Positions 1 to 13,089 are shown, counted from the stretch's first letter. The stretch is 64,000 nucleotides of DNA from Brienomyrus brachyistius (GCF_023856365.1 NC_064538.1:9039435-9103434), one strand, 5' to 3'. A program made the numbers and translations. The notes: generated from the sequence alone by a model not told the origin.

Positions 1-434
1 AACTAGTTGGATATGAAGAGTCACAGTGACAGAGAACTCAATGTGCTGCTACAAACTGCTGGAAAACAACCCCGTTCCTGCACACTCTGTCAAGGCATAT
101 GAACTGCATGAACTAACATGAACTAACATGAACTGCAGTTCTGCTCAGCTGAACTGGGGTACATTAAGGGGCTACTGCCTGCCATGATGGCATGGTACAG
201 TAAATGCACAGGACTGGGTTAAAACACGAAAAAGCAATTGATCACAGAAGAGTAAATAAAATACAAACAAGTTCCCTTAAGGAATCGCAAACAGCAGCAT
301 GCATTTTGACCACAGTTGGAAGGCGTGCAAGTTTAGAGCCTAACTAATCACTGCAGAAGATAAGGTCGAATAAAACTATAAGACATGTTTTTCTATTTAT
401 TTATAGGTAGATATTCAATTTCCATTTATTACAA
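1..434. other. Non-coding stretch, no gene seen
   Basis: No open frame or family motif is recognisable. The only local structure is a short tandem around 107-135, where a CATGAACTAA-like decamer is repeated about three times. Confidence 0.5.
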
Positions 435-837
435 GGTCAGAACAACATCCACCCATCCATCCATTTTCCAAACCGCTTATCCTAGTGGGTCGCGGGGGGT
501 CCGGAGCCTATCCCAGAATCAATGGGCACGAGGCAGGGAGCAACCCAGGATGGGGGACCAGCCCATCGCAGGGCACATTCACACACCATTCACTCACACA
601 TGCACACCTATGGGCAATTTAGCAACTCCAATTAGCCTCAGCATGTTTTTGAACCATGGGGGGAAACTGGAGTACCCGGAGGAAACCCCATGACTACATG
701 GGGAGAACATGCAAACTCCACACACATGTGACCCAGGCGGAGACTCGAACCCGGGTCCCAGAGGTTCTACAGTTCTAACCACTGAGGCAACAGTGCTAAC
801 CACTGCACCACCATGCTGCCCCCGGTCAGAACAACAT
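435..837 (-). mobile_element. tRNA-derived SINE, full length, intact 14-bp target-site duplication
   Basis: The body is 449-823 in reverse orientation. Read on the minus strand it opens with a tRNA-like head (GGTGGTGCAGTGGTTAGCAC, A-box-like) followed by a B-box-like GGTTCGAGTCTCC, then a tRNA-unrelated body, and ends in a GGATGGATGG tail. It is flanked by the perfect duplication GGTCAGAACAACAT at 435-448 and 824-837, which marks LINE-mediated retroposition. The head has a small internal duplication around AACCACTG (777-808). Two GGGCAC boxes at 524-529 and 571-576 are exactly 47 bp apart; that spacing recurs as the period of two minisatellites elsewhere in the window. Overlapping open frames are incidental. 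Confidence 0.93.
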
Positions 838-2160
838 GAAGTCACAAATTCATTCAATCTAGATAAAAGGATTATTACATATATACCTTATGTGTGTGCA
901 CATTATGTATTTTTTCCCCCAATTTTTATAAATATTTTACACCTACAAAAAGCCTTTCACTGTAATTGTTCCTTTGTTTTTTGCTTGGGACATTTTGTGT
1001 GGATAAGAGGAATAAAAGGTTTTTTTGAGAAATGAGGCCGACCTTTGAGTAACGATAAGTATATATTTTGAATATATAGACTAGCTCTGGGAGAAGTTCT
1101 CAGATGAAGATGGATGTTGAAAGCAAAGTCCCATCAGAAGCTCTCACTAGACACACACACACACACACACACGATTATATATTCATATCTTGAGCTTTTA
1201 TGTTCTTTGCTGCATTTTAATTTTGTGGCATTGCCTTTCTTAGGTAGAACTCAACATCCTTCTCTCATGTATTCTTGACTGATTGATGTCTGAATCAGAG
1301 TTTACATAAACTCTAATTTTATTATTTATCAAATGCAAAATCCCTGATCAAGGTGTATAGAATCTGAGCAGAACCTCTCCCAAATGTAGACAGTTTTCTG
1401 CAGGTCATCCTGCAGGTAAAAAGGATCAGCTTGCGTTTTATTGCTTCACCTCAGTCTTGGCCGGTGTTTAGTCTTTAATATAAAGTGGGCGGCCGGCTGT
1501 GGTGGTGGCAGCAGTTGCATGAGCAGTTGGAACGTGCAATAAATGAACAGGCGTAGTTTCAGCCTTGCATGTCACAATCAGGACTCACAGCACTGGGGTA
1601 AAAACACATTTTATAGCTTCCACATTTCCGGTTGATCCATTCAGTAGACATTTGGGGATGTGCAAGGAGTAGGGATTAGATGAGGGCAGAAGGCGATGGG
1701 GCAATTCAGAGATAGATTGTTGTCATTCCGACTGCACATTTTCTAGTTCAATGAAAGGTTCCTCACTAGGTTTCTTCCAAAATGAGATCAGTGAACCAGA
1801 TGATGCTTTTTCATGACTGAAATTCGCTCTGTGTAATGATGTCCATGTGATGTTTTATTTGGGGCTGCCAGCCTTTTAGGGGGCCGCTTATTGTTGTTGC
1901 ACAGAAATGTTAATGGAAGCCCCTCTGTGCAGCCTTGTGACCGCTAGCAACTTTTTCTCCATTCTATTTGGGTGTTTGAATAAAGTAGTAATGACGGAAC
2001 GCCCTCTGACTGGGCTTAACTGCTACAGCATAACACTGTCAATGAGGTAAATGCCACTTGGAGTCATCTTACCTATTTGACTGCAGTAATCTCGTTTTTG
2101 GCTCGTCCGTGAGTGTTTTCAACATCTTTTCTTTGGAGTTTATATAGCCAGTCTACGGTG
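838..2160. other. Non-coding stretch, no gene seen
   Basis: No convincing coding frame. It contains a CA microsatellite. The part just before 2168 may belong to the 5' end of the gypsy relic that follows, but I could not define an LTR. Confidence 0.5.
1151..1172. repeat. (AC)n microsatellite
   Basis: About 11 uninterrupted AC dinucleotides. Confidence 0.97.
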
Positions 2161-2167
2161 ACAAAGT

Positions 2168-3241
2168 GTGTTGGAAGTGACCATGGACATATTTAGGAAT
2201 TCTGTCAAGATAAAGGACAGTCGTGGTCAGAGTATTCTTAGAGACTTAAATGTTTTTTTGTTGCCAATGTCATTGAAGATGAAAAGAACGGTTTTGTTAA
2301 GTGTGAACGGCTCTGCTACTTATTCGACTGCTCGTTCCGTATTAGCGTCTTGGTTGCCAGCTCAGGTACCTTACGGGGACATAGTAGCCTGTCTGCGTTG
2401 TCGTCACAGTCTGGCTCAGCTGCCTATTGTACAGCGTTTTCATTTTCATAACTGCATTCAGAAACCGGACCAGTCTATTGCGAACTACCTTCCTGAGATC
2501 CTGAACTCCATGTCACACAACTGCAAGCCGGACAAGGGAGTAATACCACACAGGATAGTGGGGGAGTGAGGAATCCATGCGTTCGTCGTGGGGGCCCCCA
2601 CATCCTGTCCAGCTGTCGGTTTCCGTCTGCTACTTGTCATTCTTGTAAAAAACAGGGCAACATTTCTTGTGCCTGTATGACAAAAGCTTGTAAAAATATT
2701 CAGCCTCTGGCTACAAATATGACAGATGTCCAGTTGGCAGATATGGACATTTCTGATGCGGAGGAAGTTGGTGATCTTCTAATTAACAGCATGAGGAGCT
2801 ATAAACCCTGCCAGTGTTACAATAACAGAGAATGGGAGGGAGCTACAAATGAACTTAGGTGCTGCATGCTCACTTACAGTATCAGTGAAGATACTTACTG
2901 AGCTCTCTGGCCTATTCAAGCTCCTTTGTTAACTCGGGACACTCGTCTCTTAAGGCAGTGGTAGTGCACCCCTAGAGGTGCTGAGGGGAGTGGCTGTTGA
3001 GGTGAAGTATTGGAACAGGAGCTGCTCCCTTCCTCTGTTGTTGGTGCAGGGACATGGCACTAGTTTGCTAGGCCAAGACTGGTTTGCAGCATTAGGCATC
3101 AACATTACAGGCATCAGCCTGGTACAGCAGCAGACATTGTCGGCCATCATAGACAGATATGCTGTCGTTTTTACAGATGAACTTGGAACATGTACAGGTC
3201 CTGCAGTGTCTATTGAGCTTGACCCCACTGTAGTGTTTTAA
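2168..3241 (+). pseudogene. Degenerate Ty3/gypsy-type retrotransposon gag-pol fragment
   Basis: Three open segments lie in succession. The first (2168-2569) has a gag-like stretch in which YLPEILNSMSHNCKPDKG resembles the gag region before the zinc knuckle. The second (2566-2901) holds a decayed zinc knuckle with Cys pairs at CHSCKKQGNISCAC, where the usual Gly-His is now Gly-Asn. The third (2978-3241) resembles the end of a retropepsin domain (LLGQDWFAALGINITGI) leading into the start of reverse transcriptase (AVVFTDELGT). Frames are broken, the RT catalytic region is absent and no paired LTRs were found. This is a 5' piece of an old element and not expected to be functional. The class is clear; the clade within gypsy is not. 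Confidence 0.75.
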
Positions 3242-4690
3242 GGCTCACCACATGTTTTCTACATTGCGAAGACGTGCCGATGGCATCCCCCTTGGATGTG
3301 CCTCCTCCAGCGAATGAGGATTCACTGCCCAAACATTGAAGATCTTGAGCTGTAGATGTGTGGTAGTATTTCAGTTGTGACTCAAAGCCTTTCCATGAAT
3401 GAACTATCCATCACTTTTCCCCAACGAAGACACAAACGTTTTGAACCATGTGTAATGACAATTCAGCTCCCTTTACTAGAAATGCGTGAGTTCACATGTC
3501 TCTATTTGCAAGCTGCTGCGGAATGGTCCTTTATCCCAGTGTAAGTAATGTGTACAAATGAGTTTAATTAAACGAATGCTGTTTTGATACTGAGCTTCAT
3601 GCACAGACATGTGAAAGCCGAACGGCTTCCTGCAGTCAAAGACATGTCTCATTACAGCTTTTAGTTCATAATTGCAGTTTTCAGTTCTGGAACGCTAAGT
3701 GAAATGTAATTGAATTTAGAAATCAAGAAGATCTAATTATGTCAGTAGTAAGAATGCACACATACAATGGGAATTTTTATTTTGTATGAGATTATAGATG
3801 AACCAAAAACACAGGAGTGCCTGAAAATTTTATTTAAATCATATTAGTTTGTGTCAGAAGCTGTCGATACTCAAAGGTAATTTCACACCTCACAAGAGAC
3901 ATCTTAATTGGGTTAGGGATGTTGGTATGTGAAAGCACGAGGTTAGGAAATGGAGGATGCCAGAATTAAATGAAAACTCACTGCAAGCTCCCAGTTTACT
4001 ACAGTATACAGAAGATGTGAACTTGTCAGTGTGCATTTTCTTTCCCTGTTCCCTGGCCTGCCACAAGATATCAGTGAGAGCTCACCCTCACTCTGACCCT
4101 TTTGATGGACAGTTTTAATACATTGTTGATCCCTATTGGTGAGCAGTACATTAGAAGATGATAAGAAGACTTCTCTACACTGTGCGCCTCAGCATGCGTT
4201 GTCCCAGCTATGTGATTTTACGTGACCTACCACTTCGTGGCTGAGTTGCTGTTGTTCCCAATTGCTTTCACTTTGTTATAATACCACTAACAGTTGACTG
4301 GGGAATATTTACTGTAGTAGCAAGGAAATTTCACGAATGGACTAATTGCATAGTTGGCATCCTATCATGGTACCATGAATGGTACCGTGAATTCACTGAG
4401 CTTCTGAGAATGACCCATTCTTTTGCAAATATTTGTAGAAGCAGTCTGCATGCCTAGGTGCTTGATTTCCTGCACATATGGCAATGGAAGTGATTGGAAC
4501 ACTTGAATTCTATGATTTGGAAGGGTTTCCCAGTACTTTTGGTAATATAGTGTAGATTTGAGGCGTGATGTGCATTGTATTAGAGTTATGGATCCAATAG
4601 TTCCCTTTCATTCCAAGAGTGGCAATATTTATGTTTAACATTGTTGTCAGCGTGGGAAAGTCCAAATGTTCTCCAAACATGAGGACAGAC
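3242..4690. other. Non-coding stretch, no gene seen
   Basis: Short open frames without recognisable motifs. It could include further decayed retroelement sequence on either side, but none I can name. Confidence 0.45.
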
Positions 4691-4699
4691 CTCCCCTCC

Positions 4700-5130
4700 A
4701 GTGCATAGACATTGACATACTGGTTCCCCACCTGTGCAATCTCAGTCAGATTGGGTGGTTCACAATTAATCAGAGGATCATCTTCAAAATCTGTTGAGCC
4801 AGAGATGTACAGCATTCTAGCCAGAGGATCAGGTTTAAACAGCTGCTCAAAGTAGCCAGTCCAGCGGGTTACAACTCCTGTGCCATCCATAAGGACAGTT
4901 CCTTCACCTGCTTTGACTGCAACGCTTCTGATCGCCAACAGGTCTGACCCCATTAGCTGTCCAGCGGTTTCGACTCCTTCGGTGAAGGGGTTCCCAAGGG
5001 CTTCCCCCATCCCCTTCGTGATGCGTGCAGCCTTTGTGTGGGCAGCTGTAGCAGAGCTACCGCCAGGAAGAGAAGAAAGGAGCCCAGTCACCTTTTCAGG
5101 TGAAATTAGCAGATAAACAATATCATTATC
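4700..5130 (-). pseudogene. Non-LTR retrotransposon fragment (linker before reverse transcriptase)
   Basis: A 217-residue open frame on the minus strand (4510-5163) contains VVTRWTGYFEQLFKPD followed by an acidic stretch and a TEIAQV-like segment. This order resembles the linker that precedes the RT domain in fish LINEs (pattern: xGRWxEYFExLLNPxx, acidic, AEVxxxV). The RT catalytic domain does not follow, so it is a truncated copy. The family is not certain. It is joined at about 5150 to an ATCC repeat and a SINE-like tail. Confidence 0.5.
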
Positions 5131-5147
5131 AGATTTTGAATGTGATT

Positions 5148-5215
5148 TTATCCATCCATCCATCCATCCATCTGCTAACCATGTATCCTGGTCAGGGCCA
5201 TTTTATGTTGTGCAT
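5148..5215 (-). repeat. (CATC)n run with SINE-tail remnant
   Basis: Five to six CATC units are followed by a CTGCTAACCATGTATCCTGG-like segment that resembles the 3' end of the window's tRNA SINEs. Confidence 0.5.
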
Positions 5216-5599
5216 TTATTTAGAAAATATGAAAAAAATAACAATAAAGGTAATAGTTAATATGAGTACTCACTCAAATTGCTAATTAACATTTAATTTA
5301 CTGTACTGTACATCTTATCAGTTGTGAGGCCATTGCCTTCCTAACATAGGTCATAATCACACAAGCAGTAAAAGGGGTCACAACATAATCAAGCCGAATG
5401 ACACAAGGAGAGCACAGCTCTGCCTTAAGCCCCTGCATGGCGTGACAGTGCCCATGTGCTTCTGTGCATAGCTGACCCATCTCTACCTGAAACCCATCCA
5501 GGACAGGTTTTCTGCTCCCCAGCTTTACCCCCAACCCTCCTGTGATTTGACCCTGGGCAACGACTGCGAATCTCTTCATCCACGATGAGAAATTCAACC

Positions 5600-5860
5600 T
5601 CTATCCAACACATCCTGCCAGCCTCTAGAAATTGTGCATTTCCCCTCCATAACAACAGCATCAGCAGCATCCAGCTCCATCTCATTTCCTCTTCTATAAT
5701 AATTTCTAACATGGTCTGCCGAGGCTCCCTTGTGACCATCCTACGAGCATCTGGCATCAGACCTCTCCAGTGCATTCAGGACGCCACTGCATCACTCGCC
5801 TTTGACATTTATGAATGTTTCCACGTACCACTGCATGGCTTTTTGGAGTACCTGTCATCA
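5600..5860 (+). pseudogene. Rex/L2-like LINE reverse transcriptase C-terminal fragment
   Basis: The plus-strand frame contains ASGIRPLQCIQDATASLAFD followed by a histidine/valine segment. This matches the pattern near the end of fish Rex1/L2-type RT domains (IRPLQxIQNAAARLVFxxxxxxHVTPL). The key Ala-Ala-Arg is altered and the frame ends at 5884. It is a short relic of a non-LTR element. Confidence 0.55.
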
Positions 5861-6009
5861 CCCAGGATAGGTTTGGAACCCTGACATAGAATTTTCAGGC
5901 TAACACTACCATACATACACACCTGCTTACAGACTTTCATCAAACTATGCAAATGTGCAAATTACCACAGTTTTAACCCTTGTATTCCAGTGTGCTATTT
6001 ATAGTATTT

Positions 6010-6240
6010 ACAGTACCATCCAGAATTATTGGAACCCTTGTTAAAGTTGACTAAATAATAATTGACACTCATGCATTTAGTATTTTTAACAACATCCTTT
6101 TGTTAGTATGACAACATTCAGTCCTCTTGTACAATGCCTGATGATATTAGTACTGTACAGAGAATAAGGAATGTGAGACCATTCCTCAATATATAATTGC
6201 TCCAGATCTTTGAAAGTAAACTGAAAAGCTGGCATCCGGG
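6010..6240 (+). mobile_element. Tc1/mariner-type element fragment
   Basis: It begins with TACAGTACCATCCAGAATTA followed by TTGGAACCCTT, a teleost Tc1-like terminal pattern. It continues through a segment with GACCATTCCTC and TTGCTCCAGATC. No transposase frame remains. Assignment rests on pattern recall of the family. Confidence 0.5.
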
Positions 6241-6868
6241 AAAATGTTATGCCCAACATGTAAAGCTCTGATGATTATTGCACATGCAGCATGTAATAGC
6301 ATGCATGCAATGGTCACCCATCAACATCAAAATAACAGATTTTGTAATATAACCCTAATCCACACATACAGTACGCACGCAGCTTGGGGGCCACAGCCAG
6401 TGGTCAGCCACCATATTGTGCCCCTGAATGAACAAAAACCAAACACAGGGAGCAGAACCAAAGACAGACAGCACAGATTTATTCCATTTATGGTTTTTGA
6501 ATGAGACATGAAAGTGACAGACTATGGTTAATGCAGATTACAGAACATTAATTGCCGAAAAATAAGTTTCCTTTTTTTATCCCATATTGACCAGTTTAAT
6601 ATTTCCATCCATCCAACAAAACTCCATGCTTCAATCTCACTACCTCTTTCCAAGAAACAAATTCAAAACTGCTATTCAAAGTGAATGTAATGTGTTAGCC
6701 TCAGTGTTTCCAGTGGAGAAATGTCTGTGGTAGTGTAGGTAATATGTGTTCATATTAAAGGACCTTCCTGGTGTTTAAATCCAAGGTGGCTGAATGATCC
6801 AAATTTGGTAGAATGTATTTATACAACCTTTCAAATGAATTCTAATCAAACATCAAGATGAATTAGGT
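6241..6868. other. Non-coding stretch, no gene seen
   Basis: Two short overlapping open frames (6244-6504 +, 6327-6509 -) lack any recognisable motif. Confidence 0.45.
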
Positions 6869-6869
6869 A

Positions 6870-7720
6870 GAAGGAGATGGAGATAAGACTGAATGATACT
6901 GCTGAGACCGGACAGAACCTCGATATCTGTAGTTCATATTATAATGGTTTGTCCACTAGTAAAGCTTTATACAGTTTAAGCACGTTTATTATGAGCAGGG
7001 AGAGGGTTGGAAAAATCTTGACCTGTTGCGCTAAATCATTATGTAATGAAAGATCTATTGCTGAAATTAAAACTATTGAAGAAAGAATGAAATTCACGTA
7101 ATATTAGTATTTCAAAAATACATGTCAAAGTATCCACTATGAACATAAAGTCTTCACAAATGTTTTAACTAATTACTTATTCCCACCACAGAAAAAGCAG
7201 TCAAAAGTAGGCTATACCCGATTCTTCAACTGAAATTTCAATACTTTCTGATGCAATTCTCAGCCTGAAAGGAGGCTGGTCCATAGACATTTATAGTTCA
7301 AGAATAAATTATTGCCCTCACTGCTAGACATGGTTGAGCAATCTATCACTGAAAGTCAGCTACCTCCCTCGGTGCACAAAGCTTGTGTGATTTTAATATT
7401 AAAAGCTAGGAATTAGTCTACAGGCCCATTTTGTTAATAAACTCTAATGCCTGATTATAATGGGTCTTATGAAAGAAGATCAAGCTTTTCCATAATACAG
7501 AGAAGTGTTATTACAAATGCGAAACAAAGACACCAGATGTTGTCACTTGTAGGGAAAAAAATTCAACAACAACAAACAGTTTGTCTTTTTTGAAATGCTT
7601 TAATGCTCTGGATTTGGCCGCTGTTTCTGCAATTGGATCAAAAAACCGTACATCAGTATTAAACACATTAGTAATGACAATTAATATTGGTTCCAAACTT
7701 TACAGATTTAATAGAAGCAC
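6870..7720 (+). pseudogene. L1-like LINE fragment, pre-RT and early RT region
   Basis: The plus strand around 7240-7420 encodes, with interruptions, DAILSLKGGWSIDIYSS and then LPSLLDMVEQSITESQLPP and HKACVILILK. The order follows the L1-type RT start (DAIxSLKxGKxPGPDGF ... LLxxVYxxSLxxGxLPPSxxxAxIxLIxK). Upstream, 6877-7101 is an open frame (ERVGKILTCCAK) that may be the linker. In-frame stops are frequent and the YxDD region is missing. It is decayed and 3'-truncated or rearranged. Confidence 0.5.
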
Positions 7721-8998
7721 ATAACGAGAATGTCCTCAGTCACCATTCATGCCATTGTCTATAGCGATTAGATTAACAATAATAATAAAAATAATAAAAA
7801 ATTCATGATTTTGAACATTGGACCATATACTGACAATAATATACTTCTTAAAATAATTTTAAATACTCAATACCTGATTTACTAGGTCTAATTTAAAACA
7901 TGGAGTTTATTCAGGTTTCACTTACTGTACCTTGTTGTTCTTACCAACAAGAAAAAGGGGGGTTAAAATACTCAAAGACTTAAGGCACAGATACGACATT
8001 CATCCGAAACAATTCTTCAAATATTCACAGATCGGAAATTTCACCCAGAATGAAAGACTCGAAACTCACAGCTTTTGCCTAATTTTAGCATTCTTGAAAA
8101 AAAATAGCTAAAAATTAGTGCAATGAAAGAGGTTATATTTGCTCGGTTTGCCAAATAATTGTAGCCAGAGCTCACAAATTCTGAAAAAAAGATAAATATA
8201 GTATGAGGGCTTGCATGAAGAAATTACAGAAAAATAGAAGAGATCTGTATAAAAGCCCAGTTACAAACAATGAGCAAATTTCTTCAAAAATGGTCAATCA
8301 GAGGGTGCATTGTGCCACTGCTGTTACGTCATTTCAATGCAAATATACTATACCATTGTATAAGGAAAGCAAAAAGAACACCATTTACTTGTACCTGAAG
8401 ATGTCAAAGTATACCACTGCATGAAGTGATTTCTTACCACACAAGAATAAGAATAATTAACATTGCATCTTTACTGTGCAATTTAAATATAGCTATTCTT
8501 TTAGTATATTTTCCTTTATTCCATTACAATGGACTTAACAGTGTTTTTCAGTTGCTATGCATACTTTATGTATGGCTGTATATCCTATCCCTTTGATGAT
8601 CAGTGTGTAGGTAGGTAATGTCCGAGGCAGGTTATGCACTGTTACAGTTGTCAAGCTGAAGGTCCACTCAACTGATAACACATGTAAAACCGGAGAGGTA
8701 TAAGAGAGGACGGAACAGCTGGTTGTAAATGTGCTTCCTTCTAGCTTTGCAAATGCAAGTTACATTTTGAGATGCTTCTTTGAGATTCAGCCACAGGTAA
8801 TAAGATGATGGTCTCTGGAGGACGCAGATAATGTAATGTGACTGCATATAATCCAAAACAATTACCAAACCCATTTACGTGATCCACATGCCAAATTGTT
8901 CTTGCTCCACTCCTCTCCATTAAGAGACAGTAAAAACTAATATTCATCATCCAGTTGTTTTTCCTGATCATGGTCGGGGAGGAGAACTATCCCAAGCA
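7721..8998. other. AT-rich non-coding stretch
   Basis: Runs of AATAAT at about 7768-7800 and short meaningless frames only. Part of 7721-8100 may be the tail of the preceding LINE. Confidence 0.45.
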
Positions 8999-8999
8999 G

Positions 9000-9255
9000 C
9001 ATAATGCAGACATCTGCAGTAGACCCTAGACAGGATCATATAGCACATGCAAACATACACTCACACTCAGTCATGCGGTATGGGTGAGATAGAAACACGA
9101 GTCTTCCTATGTGTTTGGACCACTGGAGAAAACTGAAGTATCCAGAGAAAACTCACATCACATGTGGAGAACAGCAAACTCCGGACATGTAATGCTGAGG
9201 TAGAATTCATTCCCCCAACCTGGAGGTGTGAGTCAAAAAGGCTGAACCACAAAGT
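9000..9255 (-). mobile_element. Diverged tRNA SINE relic
   Basis: In reverse orientation the string of landmarks matches the SINE family: ACTCACACTC, GTGTTTGGACCACTGGAG, CATGTGGAGAACAGCAAACT, then a decayed B-box region near CCCAACCTGGAGGTGTGAG. Divergence is much higher than in the copies at 449 and 12245. No target duplication was found. Confidence 0.7.
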
Positions 9256-11100
9256 AGTCCCCGAGTTGTAATATCTCTATAAAATATCTTTGAGTGAATT
9301 CAGAATGCAAAAGAAGATCTTATGGTACTTCCTGACCTTCTCTGACTTGTACTTAATATCTGTGATGTGTGACAATGTACAATGAACCCTTGCTAATTTT
9401 GTTGATGATTATCTTTTGCAAACCCCATGTACGAAGTGACAGGATGGCCCAGTACCGCTTTGTATCACTTTACTGACATACTGGTCATTCAGCAGAACTT
9501 AACTCGCTGCCATCTATCATCTAGGTAACAGAATCACATTTTCTCTGGGAATTATTGTTACAGCAATATGGTGTATTATCATTGATTTTCTGCCATCGGA
9601 AAAAAATACATATGTGTACAAGTGTGTTTCAACAACCTATCATTGTCATGACATAGACTGTGTCATTCGTATGCAATTCTGAATGGGAAAACTGCCATAT
9701 TTCTGACATGTTGTGTGTTTTTAAAAAACAGGGTACAAACAGCAGTTCTGTACTTAAGGTAGGATATAAAACGAGCCAATAGCAACACTATTTATTTATG
9801 CAAATTAGAAATTTTTGTAAATAAAATAATTTCTTGAAGTCCTTTTTAACATTGAAAGGTAGTGAATTCTTGAAAAATATCAGACAGTCAAAACATATTT
9901 TAGTGCCTTATTAGTAACAAATAGGCCAAATTCCGTGAATAAAGACATGATCTGAGCAACAACACTTTAGTATGAGACATTCTGTGTTTTAAATGTATGA
10001 CTGTTTGGATTCTAATATATCTCTACATTTGACAGTTGCAGAGAAAAGTGAGAAAATGTATTTTGTCATTTTGCAGTTCAGCACTAGGTGGGTGGAGGTA
10101 GAGATTGGTGGGTGGGATGTGTTATTATACAACTTATTGTGTGTCTTCTTTCCTTTGGGTTGCTCTTCTCGTCTGTTCTTGCAAACTTGTTTTCACTATC
10201 TTTCTCTTTGGCGATCGCATGCCCCACAATGCATGTCTTCAATTGTTATCAATAGTTCCTTTAGATAATAACAAGTTGCACTGATGATTCAGAAGAAAAT
10301 TGCCAGCAAATTATAGGGCTGCAGCAGTTCAGTGACAGGCAATGTCAACTGGATCACCCTCTCCATATTTATACATGGATACGCAGACCTGAAAAACAGA
10401 TGTTACACTGGCTTATATGGTGCTATAGATTCCCTGTGACAATTTTCATAATACTTAAAACTGCTTCTCTTGCTAATTATACTGCTTACTCTCTGTTTCT
10501 CTGCCTTATATTTCTCCTCTAATATTTTGATTTATGTCAGCACTGTGCTAATATATTTTTTAATGAACTGTACATATTCTATTACTCTACTGGTCTGGTT
10601 ATTGCGTAGAATCATTGCCATGTGTTTAATATTTGCTATAACCTATGCTTGTTATGTTTAACCACTTCCCTGTGGGAATGTGCTTTAAATGTGCTCTTTG
10701 GTGTGAAACCGTTATTCTGAATATACTGTAGGGTATGCCTTTGCACCACGGCTTAAATATATAACCAATCAGAGATTCTGAGAGAACAGAGGGTCTTCAT
10801 TAAATGCTGAGCTTTCAGAACATTCACTTCCTCTGTCTTACCATTTACCATAAATATAGTCATTAAACTGCTCTTTCCAACCTATAACCAGGTTCCTCTT
10901 CAGTGATTCAAGAATATTAATAGAAACAGTCAGAAAAGAAAATCAGACAGTCAAATCTTTACATGTTCTGCTGCCAACCATGACACAGAAAATAAATTAT
11001 GTATGAATAATTATTTTCTAATTTTTGTCATTTTCAAGTATAAACTTTCAACTTTGGTTTATATTACATTGGATTACATTAGCATCATGTACATTGTAAC
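9256..11100. other. Non-coding stretch, no gene seen
   Basis: AT-rich sequence with short frames (for example 9993-10268 +) lacking domains or codon bias. No repeat family recognised. Confidence 0.45.
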
Positions 11101-11360
11101 AAATGTCCCCCACAATGTGATAAAAATCTGTTATTTTAACATTGTGGCACCCTTTTTCAGGTCCCCACAAAGATCTGTGAATGCAATCAAAAAACTAAAC
11201 ATGCCAAAAGTCTCATATTTCGTTTGGTTACTTATGGTTAAGGTTAGGGCTGGATAGGGGTTAAGGTCGTCATGTTGTGCATTTTCCTCATAGAAATGAA
11301 TGGAGAGTCCCCACAAAGATATAATGCCAAAATGCCAAATGTGTATGTGTGTGTGTGTTG
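11101..11360 (+). repeat. GTGGGGACC-type dispersed repeat, copy 1
   Basis: One of five copies of a family recognised here by shared landmarks in fixed order: ACAATGTGATAAAAA, GGTCCCCACAAAGATCTGTG, a TTTGGTTACTTATGGTTAAG segment, GGGTTAAGGT, ATAGAAATGAATGGAGAG, then a TG run. The TG tract (11343-11358) is at its 3' end. Its class is unknown to me. Confidence 0.85.
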
Positions 11361-12233
11361 TTTTTAATTATTACCGGTCTGGATCATAATCCACAGGATT
11401 TGAGTGTTGCAAGGAATTGCCATGGAATCGCTATGAACTGAACCTTTCTGAGATGTAACACAGACTACCTTTGTTAAGATGCAAGCTCCTTTTGCTGCAC
11501 ATGTATGCTTTATGCTACTCGGTATTCCCATCACTCTCTCTACAGACTGCTGCAGTCACTGTTCTGCCAATCTCTCAGATTTTGCCATGATTGATTTTTC
11601 AATACGGTGCAGCGTTAAAAAAATATATGTAACAGATTTTTTTCATATAAATAGCAAGCATGTGTACTAACAATATGAGATTACTAAATCAGGTTTATGT
11701 ATCTACACACAAATGTCCTGTCCGTGTAACATATCGGAGATTAACGTATCTGTAGACAAACTGAAGCGGTGCATGGAACAAAATACCTCTGCTAACTATT
11801 ATCTCTGGGCTAACATTATATATAATATATTTTATTAATTTATTTTGTATGCGACTAGGTAGGAAGTAGCAAAAGATAAATTATTTAAAAAATTAAAGGG
11901 TTAACCACTATGTCCACACCGAATTTAAATTGTGCAAAAAATTATTATTTTGATTATCAGGTGATCATATGATCAAACAACAACTAACCGATCAGCGTAT
12001 ATAATCTCTGTTTAAAGAGACAAAGTGGCATAGACACAAAGATCCACTGTCTCCAGCATATTAAGTTTGCTAATGATTGTATTTTGGCTAGATCTCGGTG
12101 TCTGATATTTTGATGGTATTTTCAATACATTTTTTGGAGTCTGGCCAAAAAAATTCACTGAGTGGGGCGAGGTTCTGCCGTATTTTGCTGCCAAGATTTG
12201 AAAATACCGCAGTATACTGTATTACGGTAATAT
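11361..12233. other. AT-rich non-coding stretch
   Basis: No gene or repeat recognised. Confidence 0.45.
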
Positions 12234-12613
12234 AGTAACAACTTGGAGCGTCATGGTGGTGCAGTGGTTAGCACTGTTGCCTCACACCTCTGGGACCCGG
12301 GTTCGAGTCTCCACCTGGGTCACACGTGTGTGGAGTTTGCATGTTCTCCCCATGTCGTCGTGGGGTTTCCTCTGGGTTCTCCGGTTTCCCCCCACAGTCC
12401 AAAAACATGCTGAGGCTAATTGGAGTTACTAAATTGCCCATAGGAGTGTGTGTGAGAGTGAATGGTGTGTGAGTGTGCCCTGCAATGGGCTGGCCCCCCA
12501 TCCTGGGTTGTTTCCTGCCTCGTGCCCATTGCTTCCAGGATAGGCTCCGGACCCCTCGCGACCCACTAGGAGAAGTGGTTTGGAAAATGGATGGATGGAT
12601 GGAGTAACAACTT
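12234..12613 (+). mobile_element. tRNA-derived SINE, full length, 11-bp target-site duplication
   Basis: The body is 12245-12602. It runs A-box-like head (GGTGGTGCAGTGGTTAGCAC), B-box-like GGTTCGAGTCTCC, body with CCCCCACAGTCCAAAAACAT, and ATGGATGGATGG tail. Perfect duplications AGTAACAACTT lie at 12234-12244 and 12603-12613. It is the same family as the copy at 449-823, in the opposite orientation, and is the cleanest plus-strand reference copy in the window. Confidence 0.95.
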
Positions 12614-13089
12614 TAAAACTTTTCAAATAAGTTTACCCATTTGACTACACTGCTTGTATTTGTGTTTGTTGCAATGCCCTCTACTGGTCTGGTGGAGTAT
12701 CACTGCTGTAATTATGCATTGACCATGATTGTCTGCATCCATGGACAAATATAATATGTACACAAGAGTCTGTATGTAATGTGAAATATGAACTAGGCTT
12801 AACACACCAATGTTAACATTTCTAGGTGGTAATGTCACTCTATAGAATTCACGCACCAAAATACATTATTTGTCAAAACCAGAAATGTCTCTATAATGTA
12901 AATAACTGTACGTTAAACAGAAGCAGTACAAAAGAAAGTTTATTTGCTGAGAGGAGCGTTTCTGTTCAGTGAGGAGGTAACAGGGTTACAAAAAAATTTG
13001 GAACATACTGTAATTGGATTGGTGTAGGTTGGGGGCCCAAAATGATACACTTTCAAGGGCTTGGAAATGTGGAACTGCAGCTCTGGAGG
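12614..13089. other. Non-coding stretch, no gene seen
   Basis: No motif recognised; short minus-strand frame 12623-12859 is unremarkable. Confidence 0.45.

Noticed and set aside
12245..12320. tRNA gene
   Set aside because: A- and B-box-like motifs belong to the SINE head; no complete cloverleaf and it is fused to the SINE body.
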